This document shows, piece by piece, positions 1-8,337 of a stretch of 64,000 nt of DNA (position 1 is the stretch's first letter; each line of letters begins with the position of its first letter). The DNA comes from Aquitalea aquatica. Its GTDB lineage: Bacteria; Pseudomonadota; Gammaproteobacteria; Burkholderiales; Chromobacteriaceae. A program made the translations under genes and the position numbers. The stretch spans positions 186,001 to 250,000 of the forward strand of contig NZ_JACERN010000033.1 in assembly GCF_013911085.1 (NCBI RefSeq), given 5' to 3'. Under the pieces are notes generated by a model. It saw only the letters and a program-made list of their open reading frames with translations, did no database searches and had not been told where the DNA came from.

Positions 1-260
1 TCACGCTGCCGCTGATCGCACCGGGGGTGATTTCCGGCGCACTGTTCGCCTTTGCCACGTCCTTCGACGAAGTAGTAGTGACGCTGTTCCTGGCTGGCCC
101 GGAACAGGCCACCCTGCCGCGCCAGATGTTCAGCGGCATTCGTGAAAACCTCAGCCCCACCATTGCTGCCGCTGCCACGCTGCTGATCGGCTTCTCCATC
201 CTGCTGCTGCTGACGCTGGAATGGTTGCGCGGTCGCAGTGAGCGCCTGCGCACCAGCTAA
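1..260 (+). CDS. ABC transporter permease, polyamine/putrescine type (C-terminal fragment)
   Basis: This is the last 86 or so codons of a gene that begins before the window; the reading frame is open from base 3 to the TAA at 258-260. The visible part reads TLPLIAPGVISGALFAFATS, then SFDEVVVTLFL, and ends with a hydrophobic helix and a basic tail (LRGRSERLRTS). The SFDE..VTLFL..P pattern is typical of inner-membrane permeases of the PotC/YdcV group, which import spermidine, putrescine or related compounds with a partner permease, an ATPase and a periplasmic binding protein. The partners would lie upstream, outside the window. The group assignment is fairly firm, the substrate is not. A hairpin terminator follows directly. 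Confidence 0.82.
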   Translation, partial: TLPLIAPGVISGALFAFATSFDEVVVTLFLAGPEQATLPRQMFSGIRENLSPTIAAAATLLIGFSILLLLTLEWLRGRSERLRTS

Positions 261-293
261 AGCTGACGATTCCCTCATCTGCTCCATCCATTA

Positions 294-325
294 CAGGCCG
301 GCCTTAACAAGTCGGCCTGATTTTT
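294..325 (+). terminator. Intrinsic terminator after the ABC permease
   Basis: AGGCCG (295-300) pairs with CGGCCT (313-318), and a short T-rich run (TGATTTTT) follows. It lies 34 bases after the permease stop and separates that operon from the LysM-FecR gene. Confidence 0.7.
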
Positions 326-442
326 ATCAAGCAATCACTATTTAATACCCAGACAAAACCGCCCTTGGTTGCAATCCTCCGCCAGCAGCATACTATTCAG
401 ATAGTCTGCGTTCATTGCGCCCATTTCCCTGCCCGTTTGTTT

Positions 443-1993
443 ATGCGACTTATCTCGGCTTTAAGCCTGATTTTTCTAAGCAACACCCTGCTTGCCGGCC
501 CAGGCATCGACTCTGCCACCTGGGAATATCAGGTGAAGCCGGGGGATTCGCTGTGGTCGTTTGCTGACCAGCACTTATCCTCCCCCGCCTATGTGCCACG
601 CCTGCAAAGCCTCAATCACATTGCCGACCCCTACCGCCTGACACCGGGCAGCCGTATCAAAGTGCCTTATCCCTGGGTACGGCAACATCCGTCCACAGCG
701 CAAATCGAAGAGTTTTCCGGAGAAGTCAGCGCGCACGACGCCAAGGGCAAACCGCTACCCATCAACAAGGAAACACGCTACCCGAAAGGCGTGCAGTTCC
801 AGACCGGCAACGACGCCATGCTCAAGCTGCGCTTCGAAGACGGCTCCACCCTGCTGCTGAACGCCAACTCCAGCGCCCAGCTACAAAACGAAATCTACTA
901 TCCCAGCACCGGCTCGGCCAAAACCGAAATCAAGCTGGACAAGGGCAATGCCGGCAGCTCGGTCATTCCCAACATCCTGATGCCCAACCGCTACCAGATT
1001 CGCACGCCATCGGCCGTCACCACCGTGCGTGGCACCGAATTCCGCGTCAATACCGAATCCAGCGACTCCACGCTGACCGAAGTACTACGCGGCAAGGTCA
1101 GCGTCAGCAGCAAGAACAAGGGTCAGGTCGATGTTCCGGCCGGCTTTGGCACATTGGCTTCAGGCTCCAGCAAACCCACCGTACCTGAAGCCCTGCCCGC
1201 CGCACCGGACCTGGGCCAGCTGCCAGCAGCCAGCAGCTTTAATCCGCCGCTGCTCAAATGGACTGGCGACCAGCAGGCCGTGGCTTACCGCATCAAGCTG
1301 CGCGGGCCTGGCGAGCATGGACGCCTGCTGGCCGAGCGCACGGTTGCGGCACCGCAGCTGTTCCCGGCACTGCCGGCTAATGGCGAATACCTGCTATCGG
1401 CACGGGCGCGCAACCAGCATGGCCTGGAAGGCTTTGACAGCAGCAAAACCTTCACCTTGAATGCCTTCCCGCCACCGCCACTGCTGTTCGGCACCGACGG
1501 TCCGCAGGAAATCCGCAGTCAGACCCTGCCACTCAAGCTGCTGGCCAGTCCGCAGCAGCCATTGCAACTGCAAGTCTCCCGCAGCAGCGACTTTGCCTCT
1601 GTCAGTCAGAACCTCACGCTGCAGGATGGTGACATCACCCTGCAGCTGCCGGACAAGGGCCAGTGGTTCTGGCGCGTGGCCCGGCTGGATGGCAAGGGGC
1701 AGCCCGGCCCCTTCAGCGATGCCCAGCAGGTCGTGGTCAAAGGCCTGTTCTCGAGCATCAACGACAACGCGCCCGCGCTGCTGGGCCGGCGTTATCCAGT
1801 CAACGGTGCGCGCTATACACTGAAACTGGCGGACAATCCGGCCATGCACAACATCAGCTACCGCGACACCCAGCCACAGCCGGCCTGGCTGCTGGACAAA
1901 CTGCCACGCGGCCAGTACTTTGCCCAACTCGAAGTCAACGGAGATGATGGATATCACGCGGTGGAAGCGATTGAAAAAATCAACATCCAATAA
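443..1993 (+). CDS. LysM and FecR domain envelope protein
   Basis: Predicted 516-residue exported protein. I start it at ATG 443 because MRLISALSLIFLSNTLLAGP forms a clean Sec signal peptide; a longer frame from TTG 365 would bury it. After the signal comes a LysM domain (about residues 26-75, beginning YQVKPGDSLWSFAD), which usually binds peptidoglycan. A FecR-type domain follows (about 85-215, with the strands LKLRFEDGSTLLL and TVRGTEFRV). The remaining 300 residues look like repeated beta-sandwich, fibronectin-like modules. It is periplasmic or outer-membrane associated by inference. Only 21 bases separate it from the CHASE2-GGDEF gene, so the two are probably co-transcribed and may form a wall-sensing pair. 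No ligand can be named, and no strong Shine-Dalgarno sequence is visible. Confidence 0.85.
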   Translation: MRLISALSLIFLSNTLLAGPGIDSATWEYQVKPGDSLWSFADQHLSSPAYVPRLQSLNHIADPYRLTPGSRIKVPYPWVRQHPSTAQIEEFSGEVSAHDAKGKPLPINKETRYPKGVQFQTGNDAMLKLRFEDGSTLLLNANSSAQLQNEIYYPSTGSAKTEIKLDKGNAGSSVIPNILMPNRYQIRTPSAVTTVRGTEFRVNTESSDSTLTEVLRGKVSVSSKNKGQVDVPAGFGTLASGSSKPTVPEALPAAPDLGQLPAASSFNPPLLKWTGDQQAVAYRIKLRGPGEHGRLLAERTVAAPQLFPALPANGEYLLSARARNQHGLEGFDSSKTFTLNAFPPPPLLFGTDGPQEIRSQTLPLKLLASPQQPLQLQVSRSSDFASVSQNLTLQDGDITLQLPDKGQWFWRVARLDGKGQPGPFSDAQQVVVKGLFSSINDNAPALLGRRYPVNGARYTLKLADNPAMHNISYRDTQPQPAWLLDKLPRGQYFAQLEVNGDDGYHAVEAIEKINIQ

Positions 1994-2014
1994 GCAATCG
2001 CATAAAATAAGCGC

Positions 2015-3637
2015 ATGCCATCACCGATAAAACACCGGCTATACCAACTGCTTCCCCTGCTAGCGGGCTTGCTCGGCCTGCTGCTGGCGCTGACCGGTGC
2101 TGTGCAGCGGCTGGACTACTGGTTTTACGATGCCAGCCTCAGCCGGCATGTGCTGCACAAAAGCGCCGACGACCCCATCCTGATCGAAGTGGACAACCGC
2201 AGCCTGGCCGAGATGGGCAGCTGGCCCTGGCCACGCGAATTGCATGCCCGCCTGATAGACCAGCTGCAATATGCCAAAGCAGTCGGCCTCGATATCGCCC
2301 TGGCGGAAAGCACGCTGGCCAGCAACAAACCCGACCAGTCACTGGCGGTGGCCATCCGTCGCAATGGCAAGGTGGTCAGCCCGGTATTTCCGGAAAGCGC
2401 AGGCGACACCCTGACCGAGACCCGGCCGATACCACTGCTGGCAGCGGCCTCCAACCGGCTGGGACACACCGACTTCGAGCGCGACAACGATGGCGTCATC
2501 CGCCGCACCTATCTGATGGCTGGCCTCGGCACACCGGACTTTCCCGGTTTTGCCAAAGCAGTGCATGAGGTGGCACAAGGCCTGCCCGCGCCAACACTAC
2601 GCCTGCCCTTCCATACCAGCGACGAACCATGGGTGCGTGCCGACGAAGTACTGGTACCCTTTGGCAACGGTGCCGAACCCTTCGAGCGCATCTCGTATAT
2701 CGATGCCCTGTCCAATGCCGAGCGCGAGACTTTCCGCAACCGCATCGTGCTGATCGGAGTCACGGCAGCCGGGCTGGGCGATATGCACACCACCCCTATT
2801 TCTGCCAACTCGGCCGGCATGCCCGGTGTGGTGATCAATGCCTACCTGCTGCGCGGCCTACAGGATGGCAGCCTGATCCGGCCAATCAGCCTGATACCCC
2901 AAGCGCTACTGACCCTGCTGCTGATCGTGGTGCTGGACTACCTGCTGGCACCATGGGGCCGGCAGCGTACGGTGCTGATGGCCTACCCTGCCGGTGCCTT
3001 GCTGGTGGCTGTCGGGTCGATGCTGCTACTGAACCTGGGCCATGTCTGGTTCGCCCCGGCCAGCACCATGCTGGTGCTGCTGCTGTCCGGCCTCACCCGC
3101 TTTATCGCGCGCCAGGCCAGCCTGCAAACCCTGGCCACCACCGATGGCCTGACCCAACTGGCCAACCGCCGTCATTTTGACGAAGTGTTCATACCGGCCA
3201 TCGAACGCCAGCGCAATAGCCAGCAGCCGCTGGCTTTTGTCTTGCTGGATATTGACCACTTCAAGCTTTACAACGACCAGTACGGCCACTATGCCGGCGA
3301 TGTGGTACTGAAGCGGGTGGCCCATGTGCTGCGCGAGTCATTCCAGCGCAAGGGTGAGCTGCCGGCCCGACTGGGCGGCGAAGAGTTTGGTGTGCTGATG
3401 CCAGGCGCTACCATGCAGGATGCAGTCGATGCGGCTGAAACTTTCCGCCAGCGGCTGGAAGACCTCGACCTACCACATGACGGCAGCCCGCTGCACAAGG
3501 TGACCTGCAGCATCGGTGTAGCTGCGCGCGTTCCCCAGCAAGACGACACCGCCCAGCGCATTTACGAAGAGGCCGATGGCGCGCTGTATATCGCCAAGCG
3601 TTCCGGCCGTAATGTGGTCAGCCCGGCCTCCAGCTAA
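2015..3637 (+). CDS. CHASE2 sensor diguanylate cyclase (GGDEF)
   Basis: 540 residues. An N-terminal membrane helix (about 9-29) is followed by a periplasmic CHASE2 domain (about 35-280; note ILIEVDNRSLAEMGSWPWPR and the later FRNRIVLIGVT). Three membrane helices (about 287-362) and a cytoplasmic GGDEF domain (about 372-540) complete it. The active-site motif is GGEEF at 454-458, a functional variant, so the protein should make cyclic di-GMP from two GTP. The inhibitory-site position five residues before it reads RKGE rather than RxxD, so product feedback may be weak. It sits just after the LysM-FecR gene and is followed by a strong terminator. The signal sensed by CHASE2 is unknown in general; a signal from its neighbour is inference. 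Confidence 0.93.
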   Translation: MPSPIKHRLYQLLPLLAGLLGLLLALTGAVQRLDYWFYDASLSRHVLHKSADDPILIEVDNRSLAEMGSWPWPRELHARLIDQLQYAKAVGLDIALAESTLASNKPDQSLAVAIRRNGKVVSPVFPESAGDTLTETRPIPLLAAASNRLGHTDFERDNDGVIRRTYLMAGLGTPDFPGFAKAVHEVAQGLPAPTLRLPFHTSDEPWVRADEVLVPFGNGAEPFERISYIDALSNAERETFRNRIVLIGVTAAGLGDMHTTPISANSAGMPGVVINAYLLRGLQDGSLIRPISLIPQALLTLLLIVVLDYLLAPWGRQRTVLMAYPAGALLVAVGSMLLLNLGHVWFAPASTMLVLLLSGLTRFIARQASLQTLATTDGLTQLANRRHFDEVFIPAIERQRNSQQPLAFVLLDIDHFKLYNDQYGHYAGDVVLKRVAHVLRESFQRKGELPARLGGEEFGVLMPGATMQDAVDAAETFRQRLEDLDLPHDGSPLHKVTCSIGVAARVPQQDDTAQRIYEEADGALYIAKRSGRNVVSPASS

Positions 3638-3663
3638 AGGGCAATACATGAGCCATCGCCATG

Positions 3664-3692
3664 AAAAAGGCAGCCAAGCGGCTGCCTTTTGT
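3664..3692 (+). terminator. Strong intrinsic terminator after the GGDEF gene
   Basis: An 11-bp stem (AAAAGGCAGCC at 3665-3675 with GGCTGCCTTTT at 3680-3690) encloses a four-base loop. The A and T tracts on either side mean it can work in both directions. The next gene on the plus strand is over 20 kb away. Confidence 0.85.
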
Positions 3693-3841
3693 TATCCGTA
3701 CTCGTCTTGTAACCTGCGGACAACCCCGGGGAGGCAAGGGTCTGACAAGGTGAAAAAACGCAATAGCGCTGGCATCCATGCGCGTGTCGCACGACATTTC
3801 AACGCAGGATCACCCGGGTAGCACAGAGCGTATGCACGCTC

Positions 3842-4180
3842 TTACGGGCAAAGCACCGACCAGTCCTCTGCTCCCACAGTCAAATGACAGGCCAGCCGCC
3901 AGCCAGACGAGATATCCGGCCAACTCTCAGCGGCGGCCTCAGCCTTGTCGATCAGTCCGGCCCGCAGCAATACATTGCGCTCCTTGCGGCTGGGCAGCAC
4001 CGGCTGTGCCGGGCCGGCGTGACTGATGCGGACCTTGCAAGTGCCACAAGTGCCCTGCCCACAGCGCCAGTGCAGCGGCACATCGGCCAGCCTGGCCACA
4101 TCCAGCAACAGATCACCAGGCTGTGCCTCCAGCTCGGCCAGCAGCCGCTGTTGTTGATCGACAAATCGCAGCTGCGGCAT
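3842..4180 (-). CDS. 2Fe-2S ferredoxin-type protein
   Basis: 112-residue soluble protein with a plant-type 2Fe-2S signature: C40-x4-C45-x2-C48 (CGQGTCGTC) and a distal fourth ligand C98 (RLACHL). It should carry single electrons between a reductase and an oxidoreductase. The gene starts two bases after the moeA stop, so it belongs to the mobB-moeA operon and is probably translationally coupled. That linkage hints at service to a molybdenum enzyme or to cofactor maturation, but this is inference; the domain alone does not identify a partner. It is also similar in size to ferredoxin domains fused to flavin reductases, but no reductase domain is present. Confidence 0.88.
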   Translation of the reverse strand: MPQLRFVDQQQRLLAELEAQPGDLLLDVARLADVPLHWRCGQGTCGTCKVRISHAGPAQPVLPSRKERNVLLRAGLIDKAEAAAESWPDISSGWRLACHLTVGAEDWSVLCP

Positions 4181-4182
4181 GA

Positions 4183-5385
4183 CTAGTACCCGAAGCGCCC
4201 GATAGGCAGCAGGCCAAGCAGATCACCCGGCTGCACCTGCTGGCCAGCAGCCAGGCGGACCAGCCCGTCGGCCCAGGCGCAGGATGTCAGTACGCCTGAG
4301 CCCTGATTGGGATAGCGCTGCAATTGCCATTGGCCATCCTGCTGCACCAGCTTCACCCGCAGGAATTCCTCACGCCTGGCATCCGGCCGCTCCCAGGCGA
4401 ACCCGGCCGGGTACTGGGCAGCTGCAACGTCCCCCTCAAGCAGCAAACCGGCGCAACGCTGCAGATAGGGTTTGACCAGCACCTGATAGGTAACAAAGCC
4501 GGACACCGGATTACCCGGCAAGCCAATAAAACCCGCCTGACCAACCCGGCCACAAGCCAGCGGCTTGCCCGGCTTGATGGCGATCTTCCACAGATCCAGA
4601 CTACCCTCGGCCTCCACTGCGGCCTTGACGTGGTCTTCCTCGCCCACCGATACCCCACCGCAAGTCATGATGACATCAGCCAGCGCGGCGGCATCCTGCA
4701 GGATTTCGCGGGTGCGGCTGAGTGAGTCCGGCACAATGCCCAGATCGGTCACCTCGCAGCCCAGCCGCATCAGTTCCGGCACCAGCCAGTAACGGTTGGA
4801 GTTATAGATTTGCCCGGCTGCCAGTGCCTGCCCCGGCTCCACCAGCTCGTCACCGGTAAAGAACACCGCCACCCGCAGCGGGCGGAACACCGTCAGCTCG
4901 GCCACGCCGATGGAAGCCGCCAGCCCCAGATGCGCTGCACTCAGCTGCTGTCCAGCGGACAACGCTTCGCTGCCGCAGCGGATATCTTCACCAGCACGAC
5001 GGATATTCTGTCCGGGACGGGGGCTCTGGCTGAACGCCACCTGGCCATCAGGCTGCAGTTCGGCCATCTCCTGCATCACCACCGCGTCGGCACCAGCGGG
5101 AATGGGCGCTCCGGTAAAAATGCGCGCCACACTGCCTGCTTGCAATGCCGCAGGCTGAGTCCCCGCCGGGATGCGCTGCGATATCGGCAGCGGCCCGCTG
5201 CCATCGGCACAGCGCACGGCATAGCCATCCATTGCACTATTATCTTGCGGCGGCACATCCAGGCTGGCCACCAGCGGTACAGCCAGCACACGGCCCAGAG
5301 CCTGTAGCAAGGGAACGGTTTCAGTTGTGGTAAGCGGTCTGGCGCGCTGTAGCAGCCAGTCGCGGGCTTGATCAACGGTGAGCAT
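4183..5385 (-). CDS. moeA: Molybdopterin molybdenumtransferase
   Basis: 400 residues, the usual MoeA length when started at ATG 5385 (MLTVDQARDWLL). The frame runs open further upstream but only as the shadow of mobB. Recognisable blocks are VPPQDNSAMDGYAV near residue 50, RIFTGAPIPAGADAVVMQE, the MPT-binding-like TCGGVSVGEEDHV, and PGKPLACG followed by GLPGNPVSGFVTYQ. MoeA inserts molybdate into adenylylated molybdopterin, the last shared step of Mo cofactor synthesis in the cytoplasm. Its first 14 bases overlap the end of mobB, and the ferredoxin gene follows after two bases. MoaA-E genes are not in the window. Confidence 0.96.
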   Translation of the reverse strand: MLTVDQARDWLLQRARPLTTTETVPLLQALGRVLAVPLVASLDVPPQDNSAMDGYAVRCADGSGPLPISQRIPAGTQPAALQAGSVARIFTGAPIPAGADAVVMQEMAELQPDGQVAFSQSPRPGQNIRRAGEDIRCGSEALSAGQQLSAAHLGLAASIGVAELTVFRPLRVAVFFTGDELVEPGQALAAGQIYNSNRYWLVPELMRLGCEVTDLGIVPDSLSRTREILQDAAALADVIMTCGGVSVGEEDHVKAAVEAEGSLDLWKIAIKPGKPLACGRVGQAGFIGLPGNPVSGFVTYQVLVKPYLQRCAGLLLEGDVAAAQYPAGFAWERPDARREEFLRVKLVQQDGQWQLQRYPNQGSGVLTSCAWADGLVRLAAGQQVQPGDLLGLLPIGRFGY

Positions 5386-5881
5386 CTTGATGTTGTTCCA
5401 GCAAGGCAAGAATGAAACGGGCAAGGCCGGCGGCATCGTCCCGGGCAAAACAGGGTAGCGCAGTATGCGGTGGTGCATCCGACACCATGGCCAGCACCTG
5501 CTTATCATGCAGGCAGAGGGGCGCATGCCCCAGCAGCGGGTCGTACACTTCCAATTTGGGAATGGCTTCATGCTTGAAGCCTTCGGCCAACACCAGATCA
5601 CAGGGGCGCAATGCCGCCACATGGGCGGCCAGCGGCGCATCATTGCCCTGCGGCATGGTTTCCACCAGCAAGCGGCGCTGTGCACCGGCCAGCAAGACCT
5701 GCCGCGCACCGGCCTGGCGGTGCCGCCAGCTATCCTTGCCCGGCTGATCCCAGTCCACATCGTGATGGGTGTGCTTGATCACGGCTACATCGACCCCGGC
5801 GGCCAGCAGCAGCGGAATGACTTTTTCCAGCAAGGTGGTTTTGCCGCTGCCTGAATAGCCGGCGACTCCCAGAACATACAT
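5372..5881 (-). CDS. mobB: Molybdopterin-guanine dinucleotide biosynthesis adapter protein
   Basis: 169 residues, beginning MYVLGVAGYSGSGKTTLLEK, with a P-loop GYSGSGKTT at residues 8-16. IKHTHHDVDWDQPGKDSWRH follows, the conserved MobB region after the P-loop, and later LVLAEGFKHE. MobB is a GTP-binding accessory factor that works with MobA when GMP is attached to molybdopterin. It is the first gene of the mobB-moeA-ferredoxin operon. A near-perfect 20-bp inverted repeat lies just upstream of its ATG (5896-5941) and could affect its expression. No mobA is visible nearby. Confidence 0.95.
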   Translation of the reverse strand: MYVLGVAGYSGSGKTTLLEKVIPLLLAAGVDVAVIKHTHHDVDWDQPGKDSWRHRQAGARQVLLAGAQRRLLVETMPQGNDAPLAAHVAALRPCDLVLAEGFKHEAIPKLEVYDPLLGHAPLCLHDKQVLAMVSDAPPHTALPCFARDDAAGLARFILALLEQHQDAHR

Positions 5882-5895
5882 GGTGGCGCTACTCG

Positions 5896-5941
5896 ATAAT
5901 GGGGTAGGAACGCATCATATCATGCGCTCCTACCCCATTAT
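5896..5941. repeat. Near-perfect 20-bp inverted repeat upstream of mobB
   Basis: Bases 5896-5915 pair with 5922-5941 over 20 positions with one mismatch (A5910 against C5927) and a six-base loop. Neither side carries a T-tract, so it is not a standard intrinsic terminator. It lies between the small gene at 5970-6188 and the mobB start at 5881, 15 bases from the ATG. It could be an operator, an mRNA structure over the mobB leader, or a factor-dependent stop. Confidence 0.75.
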
Positions 5942-5969
5942 TCAGCCGGATGACCTAGTTATTCGGTAC

Positions 5970-6188
5970 TCAGGCCACCGCCCGGGCAAAATGCGTCGCC
6001 TGCTCCTCGGGCTGCTCGAAACGCTTCCAATCGACAATCATCACCTGGCTCAGCCCGCAGTCCAGCGCCAGTTGCGCCTCGATTTCTTCCAGCACCTGAT
6101 GACAATGAATACTGCCGTTAATGGCCACTTCGGCACGCCGCATGACAGTATCGTCGGGCGTAACAAACCAGATGCAATAGCGACTCAT
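5970..6188 (-). CDS. Small uncharacterised protein (72 aa)
   Basis: I choose ATG 6188 because AGGAGGGG stands 6-13 bases upstream, one of the strongest ribosome binding sites in the window; the frame stays open further upstream without such a site. The product starts MSRYCIWFVTPDDTVMRRAE, has a helix-prone middle and no signal peptide or membrane helix. Cysteines occur in RYCIW, HCHQ and DCGL. I do not recognise a family. The gene points toward mobB but is separated from it by the 20-bp inverted repeat, so it is probably its own unit or a weakly linked leader gene. Confidence 0.6.
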   Translation of the reverse strand: MSRYCIWFVTPDDTVMRRAEVAINGSIHCHQVLEEIEAQLALDCGLSQVMIVDWKRFEQPEEQATHFARAVA

Positions 6189-6385
6189 GCTGCCCCTCCT
6201 CCCTGTGAATGCATTTACCTTACCAATATCGACGCAAGCAGCAGCAAACCGCAAGTTTTCGAACACGGCAAAGCCCTTGCAACCGTGACTAGGGATGGAA
6301 AACACCACAAACCGCCCGAGCTGACCTTGCCCTTGGCCACCCGGCAGGCTAGTGCCGGAGGGGCGGACTGCATACGGCCCAGGTA

Positions 6386-7510
6386 CTAGGCTCCCAGCAG
6401 ATTCCCCTTGCCCAGCGGGCTAGCACCGGCAATCTTGGCCACCGTACCGCCACGGGTGACATAGGGATGACGGGCAAACACATAGAACACTCCATCCGTG
6501 CCGGCGCGCAGGGTGGTGGTGGAGCCAGTGATGGGGTCGATCACATCGGCAATGGCATCACCCGCCTGCACCACACTGCCCAACTCTGCCAGGCTGACAA
6601 TCACCCCCGCATGCGGTGCGATCAGGGTTTCCGAACCGTCCAGCGGCGTAGCCGGGTGCGGCAGCGCCGGCGCCGGCACTGCCTCGCCACGGATCACGCC
6701 GCAGCAGGTGAGGTAATGCAGAATGGCCTGGCTGTCCTGATCGGCCAGCGCATGGCTGACATCGCCCTCGCCGCGTAGCTCCACGGTGACAGCCACGCTA
6801 TCGAAAGGTACGGGGAATTGCGGCAAGGCAGCGCGAATCTTGGCCCAGGGCAGGAAGATAGCCTCGTCGAAGGGCATCACACCATAGGCATCGGCCAGCA
6901 AGGACGCCCCGCATTGCAGGTGGGCGGCCAGCGCCTCCACCAGCGGCCAGTGCTCGCTATGCGCGTAGATATGCACCGGCCCGGCAAAGTCGCAGTGCAG
7001 GTCCAGCACCAGGTCAGCGTCGATAGCCAGCAGATGCAGGGTCTGGCGCAGGCTTTGCAGCTCGGTGTGAACCGGCTCTGCCGCGATGGCAGCACGCAGC
7101 GCCTGGCGGATGATGTCGCGGTTGGCATTGGCATCCTGTGTTAGCGTGTCTGCCAGCTTTGGCAGCACCCGGGCCGAAGGTTCGCTGTACAGGCGGTTGA
7201 AATTTTCTCCGCTTTCCAGATCGAAACGGCCTTGCGGCTGGTAATGCAGCTGCTGGGCCAGACCGATGGGATTGGCTACCGGCACCAGTACGATCTCGGC
7301 CTGCAACAAGCCCTGCTGCTCCAGCGCGGCAAACTGCTGCCGCAGCTTGTGTGCCACCAGCATGCCGGGAATCTCGCCCGCATGCAGGCTGGCTTGGATA
7401 TACACCTTGCGCGGCCAGCTACCCGTTCCAGCAGATCCGAAATGAAAGCTGGTGATGCTGCGCTGGGTGCCCAGGCTGGGCGACAGCAGCGGGTGGATTT
7501 CCGTACGCAT
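6386..7510 (-). CDS. Succinylglutamate desuccinylase/aspartoacylase family zinc hydrolase
   Basis: 374 residues. The zinc-site pattern of the M14-related AstE/AspA family is visible: H43-x2-E46 in SLHAGEIPG, H171 in LDLHCD, and a likely catalytic glutamate E243 in TVELRGEGDV. Such enzymes remove acyl groups from N-acyl amino acids. Length and the C-terminal beta-rich tail (about 290-374, with IAPHAGVIVSL) match the AstE/AspA-like subgroup found beside amino acid importers, rather than AstE of arginine catabolism. It is the last gene of the importer operon, 38 bases after the ATPase gene, so the importer may bring in the acylated substrate. The exact substrate is not determined by sequence. 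Confidence 0.85.
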   Translation of the reverse strand: MRTEIHPLLSPSLGTQRSITSFHFGSAGTGSWPRKVYIQASLHAGEIPGMLVAHKLRQQFAALEQQGLLQAEIVLVPVANPIGLAQQLHYQPQGRFDLESGENFNRLYSEPSARVLPKLADTLTQDANANRDIIRQALRAAIAAEPVHTELQSLRQTLHLLAIDADLVLDLHCDFAGPVHIYAHSEHWPLVEALAAHLQCGASLLADAYGVMPFDEAIFLPWAKIRAALPQFPVPFDSVAVTVELRGEGDVSHALADQDSQAILHYLTCCGVIRGEAVPAPALPHPATPLDGSETLIAPHAGVIVSLAELGSVVQAGDAIADVIDPITGSTTTLRAGTDGVFYVFARHPYVTRGGTVAKIAGASPLGKGNLLGA

Positions 7511-7548
7511 GAAAGACTCCTGTCAATGATAGGTATTGGTGGCCAGCC

Positions 7549-8316
7549 TTACTTCAGGCTGCCGGACAAAAACTGCTGCAGGCGTTCGCTTTTGGGCTGG
7601 CTGAGTACCTGGGCCGGGTGGCCTTCTTCCTCGATCCGCCCCTGGTGCAGAAAGATGACATGGTTGGAGACATTGCGGGCAAAGCCCATCTCGTGCGTGA
7701 CCACCACCATGGTCCGGCCCTCCTCGGCCAGCGCCTGCATCACTCGCAATACTTCGCCCACCAGCTCGGGATCAAGCGCCGAGGTGGGTTCGTCAAACAG
7801 CATCACCTCCGGCTCCATCGCCAGCGCCCGGGCAATGGCCACCCGCTGCTGCTGGCCACCGGACAGGTGCGCTGGGTATTTGTTTTCCTGCTGCTCGTTC
7901 AGCCCTACCTTGGCCAGGTATTTGCGAGCCCGCTGCAGCGCTTCGGCGCGGCTCAGGCCCAGCACATGCATGGGCGCTTCCATGATGTTTTCCAGCACCG
8001 TCATGTGTGACCACAGATTGAAATGCTGGAACACCATGGACAGCTCGGTGCGCATTTTCTGCAATTGTTTCGGATCACGCGCTCGCTGGCTACCTTTCTT
8101 GTCCAGCACCGTCTGCAGCAGCTCGCCATTCAGGCTGATTTCACCGGCGCAAGGCTGCTCCAGAAAGTTGATGCAGCGCAGAAAGGTGCTCTTGCCCGAA
8201 CCGGACGAACCGATGATGCTGATCACGTCACCGGCCTTGGCCTTGAGCGAGACGCCCTTGAGCACTTCATGCTGGCCGTATTTCTTGTGCAGGCCGTTTA
8301 CAGTCAATTTGTACAT
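7549..8316 (-). CDS. Polar amino acid ABC transporter ATP-binding protein (HisP/GlnQ type)
   Basis: 255 residues from ATG 8316 ([21 protein letters not shown]); an AAGGAT ribosome site lies just upstream, and an in-frame earlier start adds only five residues. Walker [11 protein letters not shown]-loop MVFQHFNLW, signature LSGGQQQR and Walker [13 protein letters not shown] are all intact. Extra residues around [14 protein letters not shown] between Walker A and the Q-loop are typical of HisP-like subunits for basic amino acids. It should energise the two permeases encoded next to it. Order on the minus strand is permease, permease, ATPase, hydrolase. Confidence 0.94.
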   Translation of the reverse strand: MYKLTVNGLHKKYGQHEVLKGVSLKAKAGDVISIIGSSGSGKSTFLRCINFLEQPCAGEISLNGELLQTVLDKKGSQRARDPKQLQKMRTELSMVFQHFNLWSHMTVLENIMEAPMHVLGLSRAEALQRARKYLAKVGLNEQQENKYPAHLSGGQQQRVAIARALAMEPEVMLFDEPTSALDPELVGEVLRVMQALAEEGRTMVVVTHEMGFARNVSNHVIFLHQGRIEEEGHPAQVLSQPKSERLQQFLSGSLK

Positions 8317-8337
8317 GGTAATCCTTCGCAATCCGTA

